Assembly: GCA_009733575.1 (NCBI GenBank)
Contig: ML769761.1
Span: 1 to 60,453, forward strand
Direction of reading: 5' to 3'
Source: Gymnopus androsaceus JB14
Lineage: Eukaryota; Basidiomycota; Agaricomycetes; Agaricales; Omphalotaceae
Length of the DNA: 60,453 nucleotides
Shown here: positions 10,591 through 21,424 of the stretch, one piece after another
Numbering within the stretch: position 1 is the first letter of the stretch
How the letters are laid out: every line of letters begins with the position of its first letter
Notes under the pieces: generated by a model
Databases searched by the model: none
What the model was told of the DNA's origin: nothing
The model's input: only the letters and a program-made list of their open reading frames with translations
Program-made: the position numbers and the translations under genes

Positions 10591-12300
10591 AACACATACC
10601 CTGGCGTGTGCCGGTCCTCCCGATTCCCCCCAGGTCTAAATGGACGAGGTCATTAAAGTAGTCAAGGATAAAATTCAATCTGGCATTTACGAGCCGTCGA
10701 ATTCGTCCTATCGGTCCCGTTGGTTTACAGTGGTTAAGAAAGATGGAAAGTCGCTGCGAATCGTTCATGATTTGCAGCCTCTGAACGCAGTCACGATTTG
10801 TGATTCATCAATTCCGCCAGTCTTGGAGCACCTAGCAGAATGGTATGCGTGCCGGGCAGTTCTTGCAGCGCTGATATCTTTGTAGTTATAATGAACGTTC
10901 CCTGGCCATCTCCTCCCGCGATCTCACAACATTCCAAACCCCTCTTGGTCCTTTCCGTCTAACTGCTATTCCCATGGGTTGGACGAACTCCGTCCAAATA
11001 TTCCACGGAGACGTCACCTTCATTAATCAACCTGAAATCCCCTGAATTCACCATTCCCTATTTGGACGACGTTAATGTTTGTGGCGGTCCTACTCGCTAC
11101 GAACTCCCGGATGGCTCGTTCGAGACAATTCCGGAGAATCAGGGAATTCGTCGATTCATCTGGGAACACCTCCAGGTGGTCAACCGTATTCTCCAACGTA
11201 TGAAGTATGCTGGGGGTACGTATTCTGGTCCGAAGGCCATCATCGCGGCGTCTGAAGCCCTTATTACTGGCCACCTCTGTTCCTACGAAGGTCGTAAAAT
11301 TGACAAATCGCGGGTGGCGAAAATTGTCAATTGGGGTCCTCTACTTAAGCTCACAGATGTCCGGGCATTCCTAGGTACCACGGGTCTTTGCCGGAACTTT
11401 ATTGAGAGGTTCGCCAAGTTGGCTGAACCTTTGACTCGGTTAACGAGACGAGATATCCCTTTCCAGTTCGGGGAACTGGAAGCCCGTACTCAACAATGCT
11501 TAAAAGACGCGGTCCTTTCAAGTGGTGCTATCCGTCCTCTGGTCTATGTGTCTGGCATCCCAGTCATTCTTGTTGTCGATACCTCAAATATCTGCATTGG
11601 TTTTATAATCATGCAGCCCTCTCCCGATAATCCCTCAGTCCGCTATATCAATCGTTTTGGATCCATTACTTTAAATTCTCGTGAAGCTAATTACAGTCAG
11701 GCCAAGCTGGAACTTTACAGCCTTTTCCGTTCCTTACGTGCAACTCGTCTATGGACAGTTGGTGCGAAACACTTCGTTGTTGAGGTAGACGCACTCTACA
11801 TCTCGTGGGATGATCAATAACCCCGATATCCAGCCCAACGCAACTATAAATCGTTGGATTGCTGGGATTTTACTCTTCAACTTCACAATGTTCCCATGTC
11901 CCTTCTGAGTGTATCGCTGCGGATGGCGTTTCACGCCGTACTCCTCAACCAAACGATGATCCTGAAGATGATGGTGACCATGAAGACTGGATAGACCGTG
12001 CAAACGGGTTTATTCATTTTATTAACTTTTCTGTCTTTCAACCTTCCTCCCTCAACAGACTTTCAACCTTTCCGGTATTTGCCACCGAGTCTATTTCCTC
12101 TCCGCATTCATCTTCAGATGAATTTATCCCTTACGAGTCTATTCCGTGGTCAAAACAGGCTATTCGCGTGGATTCACGTATGGATTCCGTGCGGGAATAC
12201 CTCTCATCCCTCCAACGACCAGAGGGTCTTTCCGATGACCCTGGGCCCACCGCGAGGGTACAATCCAGTTTTGTTTCAAACACACCGTTAATCCAAACGC
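9800..12300 (+). mobile_element. Ty3/gypsy pol remnant (RT and RNase H)
   Basis: Decayed pol sequence of the type common in Agaricomycetes. Recognisable pieces in order: 'FTPTGRYTQERKDIIDSVHD'-like sequence, 'SGIYEPSNSSYRSRWFTVVK' and 'KKDGKSLRIVHDLQPLNAVT' (RT fingers), and a palm region with the degenerate YLDD box at about 11060 ('YLDDVNVCGGPTRYELPDG'). The connection follows ('VNWGPLLKLTDVRAFLGTTG'), then RNase H ('ILVVDTSNICIGFI', 'EANYSQAKLELYSLFRSLRA'), and past it 'IAADGVSRRTPQPNDD'. The longest intact frame is 11062-11820; stops and frameshifts interrupt the rest. No integrase, chromodomain or confident LTR was found. The element is not functional. Confidence 0.85.
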
Positions 12301-15197
12301 CTTGACCGCGTCGAGAGGCTTGCGATCGGGTCGTCCTCCTCACCGACCGAAAACCCAAGAATCTCCTCACTGGAATCCAGTCGCAGAGATTAACGCTTTG
12401 CAACATCAGATCTTTTTTGAAGGCGTTCCCGACAACGAGGCCACTCACAATAGTTTATCGCTATTGGAATCAGAAACCTCCTAGTCCCCCTAACCCACTC
12501 TCCAGATACTCCTCAAACCCAGCTCCTTAGTCCCGAGCTAGTCATTAACGGGCCGAGTCCATGTCTGCTCACTTACAAATCCCATCCAGTTCCACTCAGC
12601 TCCAAATCCGACCCTGCTTCACTCCAATGCTGTATACACCTCTTCCTGCTCGAAACGAGCGCTCAGCTTCCTAAATGGGCTCCGAGTTTCGAAGAACAAC
12701 TCCAAACTTTTCGAGGGTTCGAGCAGTTGTACAACGCTGGGATCAACAACGATGATACGCGATGAAGAGGGGCCTCCATTACACAGCAAACAGTAGATGC
12801 GGTTTTGGAGGACCCTACCTTACCTACCCGAGGATGCCACGAAAACGGACGAAGTTCAAGAGACGGCCGGTCCGCTATCCCGGTTGCGTTGAAATATGCG
12901 GAATCGACGATGAGACCTGAAAAGGTCGTTAGCGAGTACGCCGGTTCAGGAGTTACGAACAGCAAGAACTGCTGACTTACCTCCGTGACTTCCGATCATT
13001 GCAAATCCCTTTTGACAAACATAACATTTCGGGGTCCAAGTTGCCAGCATCTATACCGAGCGTTCTCCAAAGATTCGTATCGCCTAGATACCCGACTCCA
13101 GGTGAAAATGCCCCCAGAACCCAAAGGACAAGGTATACACTTACCGAGTGGCGAAGCACTCAACTTATCATCCTTCCCGATGCATAACCCACAGTAAAAA
13201 GCCGGAATTATACAGGGGACGCTCCAAAGGTCCCCGATCCTATACTGAACTGCATCAGTGCTCCTAGGTTGAATCAACAGAGCGAAGCTGGCCCAGTTGT
13301 CCCAAGTGGCGCTTCGTTGCCCAATAATGACCAGATGTCAAAGGTGGGCGAAAGAAGCCCATTAACTCCAGTAGTGTCCTCCTCACGAATCCGAATGGTC
13401 GAAAAGTGCTTATTGGGATAACTGCGACAGCACGAGAGTATTGAACTGTGTGACCTATCGGAATGGGTTAGCAAAGGTCTCGCGTGGAACGGAGACGAAA
13501 ATGGATTCGTACAGTTGAAAGGTGCCAGGTTTCCCCTCGTATTCACGCATATACGGAGGTACGTTGAAACAACGCCTTCGACGATATTTCGAAGGACCAT
13601 CCGTCCGAGAAGCCTGGCGTTGGAATACCACAGGTTACAACGGGACGTGGCGGGGTCGACGTGAGTGTGCCTACTCATCGTATACTCACAGGATGTCCAG
13701 GGTCGTCGATGCTGCAAAGGCAGCGTCGTATATTGGCGATCCTGTCGCTTAGGAGAACACAAGACAGCTGAGGTAATTCGTCAGCTTCTCTTCAAATGGA
13801 AACACGCGTGCAGCAATGGAAGCCAACGATAAAGACGTACCTGATAAAACGTACGTCGAAGCCCTATACCGAAACCCAACCTAAACTCCTCCTCGTGATC
13901 TGAGCCTTCCAGCCGATTCCTCCTGTTCCTGGTCCGAACGAGCCGCCTGAACCTATCTAGCAAATTTCCCCCCAAATTACGCTCCTTCGCAGGAAAGTGA
14001 CGGTTGGGTCTTCCAAAAGGATGTAGTCCGTAACTTTCGATACCGGCAGTCTATAAGACCGAGGCTGCTGTTGAACGAGTTGTTCAGGCAGCACCATCGA
14101 GCATGTTTTCTATCTCGACAGGATGCTATTGAGCAATCGTCCAGATACAGAAGAGAGTGAAAGAAAATGTAACGAGCCGTCGTTATCGGAATTCGACGGA
14201 AATCTTTGGAAGATATTGAGCCGACCTTACCATTTGGAATCGTCAAAATCACCTGTCCCGAGTAGATTCAGTACTGTGAGAATAACTCCCTCGCCTTTCT
14301 TGCTCTGAAAGATCCTCCAATCCGGTAGCAGTTTTCTTCAGGAATCGGAATGCGGTAGAAGGAGATGGTTTCTACGTTGCAAAGGAATCAGCCCAGTATT
14401 CGAGGAATAAACGCCTCATTGGAGAACGTTCTGTCCATTGTGTTGCGGGACAGGGTGCAGCATAGTGGCCATGTCGGACGCGACTAGGCAACGCGGTTAG
14501 GACTTCATTCGATCCGAAAAGACGTATCCCGCTACAGAGCGCGAATGGTAACACGGACTGGACACTAGGAACTGCGAAGGACGTACCATTCCGTTTCAAC
14601 AACATTATTGCGTTCTTGCAGGTCCATATCATCAACTCTCCCGCATACGATGTCTTGTTAGGCCGTCCATTCGAGATCCTAACCCAAGCCCATATTAAAA
14701 ACTTCCCTCGGCAATCAGCATATATCTAACCGACCCCAATACCGACAAGGTGGTCACCATTCCTACGATCCCTCGAGAGCTTCCGCGATTTCGCAAGGAA
14801 GACGAAGGGACAGAAGCTATTGAGGAAAGAGAGAGGGGGGGTGGCTTATACCCTCGAGCCAGTGCCACGCCCCCCGAGCGATGGTGGAGTTTGAAGACTT
14901 GAACAATGGAGATGAGTCCTGGTGGCCGGTTGAGGTGCACCAGGCACCGCTGGCATTGGACTTATCAAACATCAGCGCTAATATCTCAATATCCTTAGAT
15001 CCGGAGGTCCTCGGTCCAGAAACCGAGGTTCCGATCAAATTAGCTTGGCGTTCTTTCACGCCACGCTTTCTTCTCTTACGATTCAACACGTACGCGTTCG
15101 ATTCTTCAGTGTTCAGCTGTTCCAGCCTCATTCATTAATTCCCCAGTCTCTCTTCTTCCTGTTCACTCTAGGGTCCTCCTTTCCTCACCTCCCTTCA
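12301..15197 (+). mobile_element. Decayed gag/protease region of a gypsy element
   Basis: No long frame survives. Near 14640-14710 the plus strand reads 'SPAYDVLLGRPFEILTQAHI', the C-terminal LLGRP motif of the retroviral-type aspartic protease found in Agaricomycete gypsy elements, and is followed by 'VVTIPTIPRELPRFRKEDEG'. Together with the pol-start copy at 15198 this is the expected gag-protease-pol order. Upstream of 14600 the sequence is probably gag but is too broken to identify. I could not find a boundary between this piece and the pol remnant that ends near 12300. Confidence 0.55.
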
Positions 15198-15589
15198 CAA
15201 TATAGTTGTCTACCTTTAACCCCCAATGAAAATTCTATACCATTCCCATATTTGCTGCCGCGAAAGAAGCGTTACAGGCCAGTACACCGGCGTACTGTTC
15301 CTGTGCCAACAACTCTGCCCGAGAAATTTCCGAATAATGCGCCATTTTCCAACGGATCCCGCTCGAAGATCTTCCCATACTCATCCAATTCCGCCATCTT
15401 TCACTCCCACTGGACGTTATACCCAAGAACGTAAAGACATTATTGACAGCGTTCACGACCACGAATTCCTATGGCCGGAAGAAATGAAGGCAGTCCATCA
15501 TCTAATGATGCTTCAGGAGGGTGCATTTGCATGGAACGAAATGGAAAAAGGTCAATTTAAACATGAGTACTTCCCTCCTGTGGAAATTC
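15198..15589 (+). repeat. Third copy of the 394-bp pol segment, truncated
   Basis: This is close to identical to 9800-10193 and 10194-10590, and stops abruptly after the 'ttccctcctgtggaaattcc' equivalent at 15589. The sequence beyond (15590-15960) is unrelated to pol and may be LTR or flank. Confidence 0.8.
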
Positions 15590-16329
15590 CGTGTCTGTCG
15601 CGCTTCATACGCGTATGCACGCGTATGACTTTGCGACAAGGCCCTTGTACCATAGCTACAAGGCCCTACATACTTACCAGTTGTCGGTGCTCTCGGGCAC
15701 GTTTTGTTCCTTACTACTTACAGTTACCAGTACAACTACTTCAGTAGCATTAGACATTTAGGGGACTCGGTACGTAGAAAACCAGTATCAAGTCGAAACA
15801 CAAAGTAGTTTAGATTCCCCAATATACCGTTCCTTTTCCTGCAAACAACCTCGATTGACCCTCTCGAACCCGAAGCGCGTTCACGTCTACGCACGCGAGC
15901 AAGCTTTACAAGGGACTTCGAGAATTGGATATAAGGATGAGAACTGAACTTGAGAAAAAGGTACGCATGAATGGAACACTGATAAATGATGCCGGCATCA
16001 AAAAGACAAGAGCTTAGTAGCTGCTGTATTGATACCTTGATTTCTGAAGATCAACCCCAGTCAAAACCTACAATGGGAATATCTGGTAAAATCTGGGAAT
16101 ATCGGGAACTCTGGAAATTTCCAGGGCCCTGCCAAATTTTTCCAGATTCCTGCTGCTTTTCTGGGCGGGTATGGAAATATCTGGTCAACAAATCACTTAT
16201 CCAGACTACATCTGGGTTTATATGGGATCATCTGGATATTAGTTACTACTACTGCTACTACTGCTACTATACACGATACCACTGGCCTCCGCATCCCACT
16301 GTACCTGTATCCTTTCTTCGTCGTTGCGC
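15590..16329. other. No gene; repeat fragment and microsatellite
   Basis: At 16049-16225 lies a repeat beginning 'gatcaaccccagtcaaaacc' with repeated 'atctgg' blocks; part of it recurs inverted near 28905-29000. A short (ctactg)n microsatellite sits at about 16240-16275. No coding segment is recognised. Confidence 0.45.
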
Positions 16330-16943
16330 CGCTGTACTGGTATCTGCAAAAAGATAGTTATAAGTGCAAAATAGCCACAAAGCAAGTGTACTCACGTAAT
16401 AGATTAATCTTTGCTGACCCGCTGGGATTCTGCAACTCAGAAAGGTATGTCAGCGAAGTACCCTTGGCACAAGCAAATTGGACTTACCTGATGAATCAGC
16501 TTGTTGAGATTCCGAGGCTGCACTCTCCTGCTGTTCTTTCCATTCCTTTTTTTGGGCACTGATTCTATCCTTCCAGACCTACGTGAACAATATCAAAAGT
16601 GTATTGATACTGGAAGTCAAGCAGAACATACCCTTCGTTCCAATTCAGGAACTGCATTCCAAACTTCTGTAGCCTTCAACTTGAGGAGAGTATTTGTTTT
16701 CAAGTATTCCTTGAGGTACACGTTTCTGGTGATATATCAGTAGATCGGATAGGACCAATACAAACATTTCATACCTGGCGGTAATCAGGAAACCATCTTC
16801 CAGCACAAACAATTTGGTATCCTTCTTCAACGGTTTCTTTGGCAGCTTTGGCTTTGTAGTCATGATCAACAGTGGTGGAAGAGGTTGAACGGTACATGAG
16901 ATGGCTAAAGATGCACTGTTGGACATTGTGTGAGTTAGGAACT

Positions 16944-17152
16944 TGTAACGCCCCCGATCCCTGATCGGCAGGACCTCAGTCTCTACAGGTGGCGGCGCGT
17001 TCCTGCGCCTGCCAATATTCTATATTATAATAATTATATTGTAAAAACACCTTAGCTTTAAACCATCACCTCGCAAGTAACGCACTGAATAAATCCAGTA
17101 GTACTCGTTTGCGTGATACTAAGGCTCTAGGCTCCATTTAGGAGCCGTTACA
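16944..17152 (+). repeat. Left LTR (209 bp)
   Basis: TGTAACGCC...GTTACA. It differs from the right LTR at five positions, all transitions. It keeps CpG at three of them where the right copy has TpG or CpA. Confidence 0.92.
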
Positions 17153-19929
17153 CTTTTTTGAGTACCTGTGTACTCTTCAGCAATCCCTGTGAGATGCCAA
17201 GTCGTTACGACGACTCAGGTTACGGTGACGTGGTAAACATCGCCAATAACCATTATTGGAATTGCTACGGCAATTCTAGCAACAACGATGTTTTTAACAT
17301 CGTCAACCATTCAAAAAAGATTCACGGCAGTGAATCTTACAACAGTGACCGTTTTTGCGTCACTGGTGCCAGTGCATGTGCGGGCACAAATGATTTTAAG
17401 CCCTCGCGTTGGGCTGGAAATAATAACGTTCAGTTTGAACGTTCAAATGTGGCCTCGACCACGCTTGAATCACCGATTGGGTCATCCCAATCCGGTGATT
17501 TCTTTCAATTATGTGCAACAGCACAGTCCACGAGCCAAAAGGCTCTCCATGAGATTTCGAAGCTCAGGGAAATGTTAGCAAACACTAACATAACATGGTC
17601 CACTCCTCTGGGAGACGTTCCATACCGGAACATTAGAGGTATTGACGGCGATTGGCAGCCCAGCTATGGCTGGAAAGGCACAAAGCCTTGCAGTCATCCC
17701 CGCACACCTGGGGGTGAATATTCACCTACAGGTGACTCTCTGACACCTCTGGTGTTCTCGTCTCCCACTCCCGCTCCTCTTCCTCATCTCCCTTTGTCTC
17801 CCACACCTTCCTCTCGTGTCCAAGAAATTGGAAATACCCAATTCCCTGACCAGGCAATTAAAAATTGGGCTGGAAACAATGTTAATGTTTATAACATTGT
17901 CAAACCGAGTCATTTTCATGACTCGGTGCCCCAGGATGCGTCCCGTATCATACCCCAGCTTGACTATAGCCAAGCTGGACCCTTCTATGTTCTTACGGAA
18001 CATGTAGGTGTTGCTCCGGCTGCACCCAATTCCCAAATTGGGCTAATACCTCAATTTGGGAATTCTAGTGCCAGTGTACATGCTGGCACAAACGAGCTGC
18101 GACCCAATTTACGTTGGGCTAATGGCAATGCTATTCGCATTGCCAAACCAAGCAACTCGGCACTTCAATCACCGATCGGGTCATCCCAATTTGATGATTT
18201 CTTTGAAGCATGTGCGAAAGCACATGCCGCGAGCCAAAAGGCTCTCCGTGAACTTTCAGAGTTCACGGAAAATTTTCAGCTCGACCCACATCGGGCCAAT
18301 GGCAATGTTTGTTACATTGCCAAACTGAGTCATTTTCACGACTCGGTGTTTAATAAGGCCAAGGACACTGTCCCAGGCATGGTTCAGCTTGACTCTGGTC
18401 AGGCTGAACATCATAGTGTTCCTTGCGAACATCTTAGCGTGGCTAATGCCATGCTCACGCACAGTTTTCAGCTTGACTCTGGTCAAGCTGAGTATCCAAA
18501 CGTTCTACCTGAACGTTTTAGTGTGGCTAACGCCACACTCAAATCACCGTTTGGGTTACCCCAAAACGCATTTCCTGACCGAGTCCATCCTAGGATTGAC
18601 TCGGGAGGACAAACTCATCGAGGAGAAGACCCACGCAGGAACGTCAGAGATACTGACAGAGACCGATGGGCTGACATTGCTCAGACAGGCCTAAGGCCTT
18701 CCTGTCATCCCCGCTCATCTGATGGTAAAATTTCACCGCCAGATGTCTCTCTGACACTTCCCGTGTCCTCATCTCCCCCTCCCACCCCGGTTCCTCACCC
18801 TTGCGTTGATCCGCATCCCAAATCAATTCAAGAGGAGAGGTTCACCCCTCGGAAGGCTATGCCTTCCAAATTGACAGTGGTACACAGTACCAAAGTTCAT
18901 GTTTTGGCACAACCAAGCCCTTGAAAAGGGATTGGATGGACCGAGTCGCTGTCCAGCGACTCCGTGACCGAGATCTCCAAGAAATTGGAGATTCACAATT
19001 CCCTGACCAGGGAATTCTTTTTAATATCAATGGGTACCCCGTTGATAGACTCCTGGACAGTGGGAAAGACCCACCGTCCAGAAATTGTGGGGGGCAAATC
19101 CGTCGTAAACTACGACGGATTTCTGAAACTCACGGAGCAAGCTCAAAATGTGTACAACGTTCACGAGCAAGCTTCTTTTCTCTTTGAGAGGGGGAGGGCC
19201 AGTGTAGAAATACACTAGCTCACTCTACATCTCAAGTACATGGGATTAAAAATCCCTCGAAACACAATTCACCAGAGGATTGGGTACGGTACATCCAGAG
19301 GTACCCCAACCAATGTCCTACTGGCATAAAGTATGATCACGATGATCATACTCTTACCCGTAATGTACGTGGATGGTTACTAGTAAGTAACCATGCCCCA
19401 GTTATAGCAGCGGGGACTTCCAAGGTGAAGCAGCACTGCTTCACCTTACGAACAGCGGAGTTGTTCACAACTCCAGGACTTTATGCATCCATTACCGGAT
19501 GTGATGAGACAAATATTGTCTCGAATATTTCAACATCACCATATACAGGTGACATTGATAATGCTATGTTGTATGATGTAGCCTTGTTTTACGCCTCCCA
19601 AGGCATTACCATTGAAATGGGAAAAGACATAACTGTCTTTGCCCTTCAGTGGTTGACTATGTTCTGTACAACGGACCCTAGTCTTGGATGCGAGTTACGT
19701 GCAACACGTGACCGTGTTCTTCACTCCCGTTTCTGAATACATGGCACACTACCATGCATTTGAAATCCCAGGACATATTCATGACACGCTATCGTGAATA
19801 TGTTCCCAACTTCAACTATCAAGTTGAAGTTCTCACAAATATGCTCCAGCTGGGTTGACACGCTATCAAACCAGTTGGGGGCCCCTTTCCTTTTCAATTG
19901 AACTGTAGGCTCAATCTGGCTGGGGAGGG
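17153..19929 (+). repeat. Necklace of about 60 short perfect hairpins
   Basis: Inverted repeats with 5-12 bp arms and 2-10 nt loops follow one another with little spacing. Examples: 17259-17276 (GAATTGC, loop TACG); 17285-17303 (ACGATGTT, loop TTT); 17468-17500 (AATCACCG outer and ATTGGG inner arms, nested); 18208-18227 (GCATGTGC, loop GAAA); 18520-18539 (AGTGTGGC, loop TAAC); 18943-18962 (GAGTCGCT, loop GTCC); 18973-18992 (ATCTCCAA, loop GAAA); 19097-19121 (AATCCGTCGTA, loop AAC); 19330-19352 (AGTATGATCA, loop CGA); 19422-19447 (AAGGTGAAGCAG, loop CA); 19808-19831 (AACTTCAACT, loop ATCA). Several loops are stable tetraloop types (GAAA, TACG). The pattern ignores the ORF boundary. Confidence 0.9.
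17194..18924 (+). CDS. Element ORF, 576 aa, no known domain
   Basis: This long frame opens 42 bp after the left LTR; I take the ATG at 17194 ('MPSRYDDSGYGDVVNIANN') because the frame upstream starts only with TTG. The protein is Ser/Asn/His-rich with no recognised fold. It contains an internal duplication: 'SPIGSSQSGDFFQLC' with 'SQKALHEISKL' recurs as 'SPIGSSQFDDFFEAC' with 'SQKALRELSEF', and 'CSHPRTPGGEYSP' recurs as 'CHPRSSDGKISP'. Its position suggests a Gag-like role. In a different frame just downstream (about 19010-19065) 'NINGYPVDRLLDSGKD' resembles the D-S-G start of an aspartic protease, which would fit gag-protease order after a frameshift. Codon choice is constrained by the hairpins that run through the whole frame. 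Confidence 0.55.
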   Translation: MPSRYDDSGYGDVVNIANNHYWNCYGNSSNNDVFNIVNHSKKIHGSESYNSDRFCVTGASACAGTNDFKPSRWAGNNNVQFERSNVASTTLESPIGSSQSGDFFQLCATAQSTSQKALHEISKLREMLANTNITWSTPLGDVPYRNIRGIDGDWQPSYGWKGTKPCSHPRTPGGEYSPTGDSLTPLVFSSPTPAPLPHLPLSPTPSSRVQEIGNTQFPDQAIKNWAGNNVNVYNIVKPSHFHDSVPQDASRIIPQLDYSQAGPFYVLTEHVGVAPAAPNSQIGLIPQFGNSSASVHAGTNELRPNLRWANGNAIRIAKPSNSALQSPIGSSQFDDFFEACAKAHAASQKALRELSEFTENFQLDPHRANGNVCYIAKLSHFHDSVFNKAKDTVPGMVQLDSGQAEHHSVPCEHLSVANAMLTHSFQLDSGQAEYPNVLPERFSVANATLKSPFGLPQNAFPDRVHPRIDSGGQTHRGEDPRRNVRDTDRDRWADIAQTGLRPSCHPRSSDGKISPPDVSLTLPVSSSPPPTPVPHPCVDPHPKSIQEERFTPRKAMPSKLTVVHSTKVHVLAQPSP

Positions 19930-20138
19930 TGTAACGCCCCCAATCCCTGATCGGCAGGACCTCAGTCTCTACAGGTGGCGGCGCGTTCCCACGCCTGCCA
20001 ATATTCTATATTATAATAATTATATTGTAAAAACACCTTAGCTTTAAACCATCACCTCGCAAGTAACGCACTGAATAAATCCAGTAGTACTTGTTTGCGT
20101 GATACTAAGGCTCTAGGCTCCATTTAGGAGCCATTACA
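19930..20138 (+). repeat. Right LTR (209 bp)
   Basis: TGTAACGCC...ATTACA, about 97.6% identical to the left LTR (five transitions in 209 bp). It is followed directly by the target duplication gaact. Confidence 0.92.
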
Positions 20139-21424
20139 GAACTGTATTATGAAGAAGAAAAATTACAGTGGGTTGACAGAAACCTGTGAAGTATATTAGA
20201 AATTATACGCAGCAGAAAAATGGGCTTACTCGATGCGGTGGTTTTGTGGTAACGATGGGTGGGCTGGAGCTGTCCAAGGTAACAGCTTTGGTTAAACTGG
20301 TGGTAGCGCTGGCAGCAGTCACTTCTTCCAAGTTGGAACTAGTAGCTGCTTCGTTGGATGAAGGGTGGCTTTATTGTTCATGTTATTGTTGGCAGTTGAG
20401 TTTGAGCTGTCATTGGTCGAGCATGAGTTGTCATTGCCTGAGTTCAAGATATTGTTGCTCATGTCGGAGCTATTGCCATTTGAACCCAAATTGCTGTCAT
20501 TCAAGTTTGAGTTGTCATTGGTTGCATTTGGGTTATCCTTGGTTGCAATATGGGTGTCATTGGTGATGTTGGAGCCATTGTTGGTCAGGTTCAAGTCCAA
20601 GCTCAAGCTAGCAGTGGAGTTGACATTTGAGCTGGTGGTGGTGATAGTAGGGATGGCTTTGCTGTCTGTAGTGCTGACCATTGTGGAATGACTGGAAATA
20701 GGGACATCTACTGGGGAGAGATTTGATGGGCTCTGATAAAGCTCACATTGGACACAGTAGCAAAGATAGTGAGACTGAAAGAGGGGAAGGTGCCACTGAG
20801 GGAGAATGAGCCACATCAACAGAGAAGGAGACATAGGAAAAGTACTGTTAACAGTCATCTTGCACTTGTTCTTTGGAGGGGGCTTGGATTTATCACGCTG
20901 GGATTTTGATTTCTTGATATCAGATTGAAGAACTATATACACCTGTCAGTGAAAGAAAGACAAGTCTTGAACATGGCATACCTGAGATGGATGAGTTGCA
21001 CTGCAAATGACCACTCTCCCTAGTTGATTGGGTCCATTCAGGGTAGTTCTTGATTGCATATAGCCGAGCCTTCCATCGACCATTGTCACAGAACCGGAAT
21101 TCTTCATAAGTTGAAGCCATCTTTGCATAAAAGTAGTCTGCAACATGATCATCAACACCATTGTGCCAAGTATGGGGATCCAAATCCTGGATATAGAACT
21201 GGTTCCAGATAGACTTTGAAGTGGCTGTGAACTCTTTCATATGAGCTTTGTCCTTGATAGAATATTTCCCAGTGCTAGACTGCAGGTAACCGAGTTCATG
21301 TGGGTTACTACCAGAGTTGGCCTTCTTCTTCTTCTATTCAGTCCACAAGCTAAGAGTAAAGTATTGGATCTCAGCACAGTCCATTTCAGGATCAAGTTGG
21401 GAGAAATTCCAGTAAAAGAAGAGA

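Larger units (their letters stand above)
16944..20138 (+). mobile_element. Complete non-autonomous LTR element, hairpin-rich interior
   Basis: Two 209-bp direct repeats beginning TGTAACGCC and ending TTACA bound a 2,777-bp interior. The 5-bp duplication gaact flanks the whole (16939-16943 and 20139-20143), so this is one intact insertion. A purine tract (ggctggggaggg) sits just before the right LTR, as a polypurine tract should. No tRNA-complementary primer site is obvious after the left LTR. No RT, RNase H or integrase motifs occur inside, so it must be mobilised in trans. Both the open frame and the non-coding remainder consist of short perfect inverted repeats placed end to end. The element sits in the host gene at 16330-21350, near a splice acceptor. 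Confidence 0.9.
16330..21350 (-). pseudogene. Host gene interrupted by the LTR element
   Basis: A minus-strand multi-exon gene lies on both sides of the element at 16944-20138. The upstream part (about 21350-20237) reads 'KKKKANSGSNPHELGYLQSS', then 'GRWKARLYAIKNYPEWTQST', then an Asn/Ser/Thr-rich linker, and ends at a donor near 20237 ('IVTTKPPHR'). The downstream part starts after an acceptor whose bases overlap the target duplication (TACAG|TTC, continuing 'LTHTMSNSASLAI'). It continues 'KKPLKKDTKLFVLEDGFLIT', then an exon 'VWKDRISAQKKEWKEQQESA'. A possible TAG at the 5' boundary and a one-base frameshift near 20350 add to the damage. The family is unnamed; I believe related proteins occur in other mushrooms. 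Treating both halves as one gene is an inference. Confidence 0.5.

Noticed and set aside
16944..17152. Hammerhead ribozyme in the LTR (retrozyme)
   Set aside because: The LTR is short, as in retrozymes, but the CTGATGA and GAAA core boxes are absent.
17153..19929. CRISPR array
   Set aside because: The repeats are inverted, varied in sequence and not regularly spaced; this is a eukaryotic LTR element.
20186..20691. Cys/Ser- and Leu-rich plus-strand ORFs
   Set aside because: Complement of the Asn/Ser/Thr-rich linker of the minus-strand gene.
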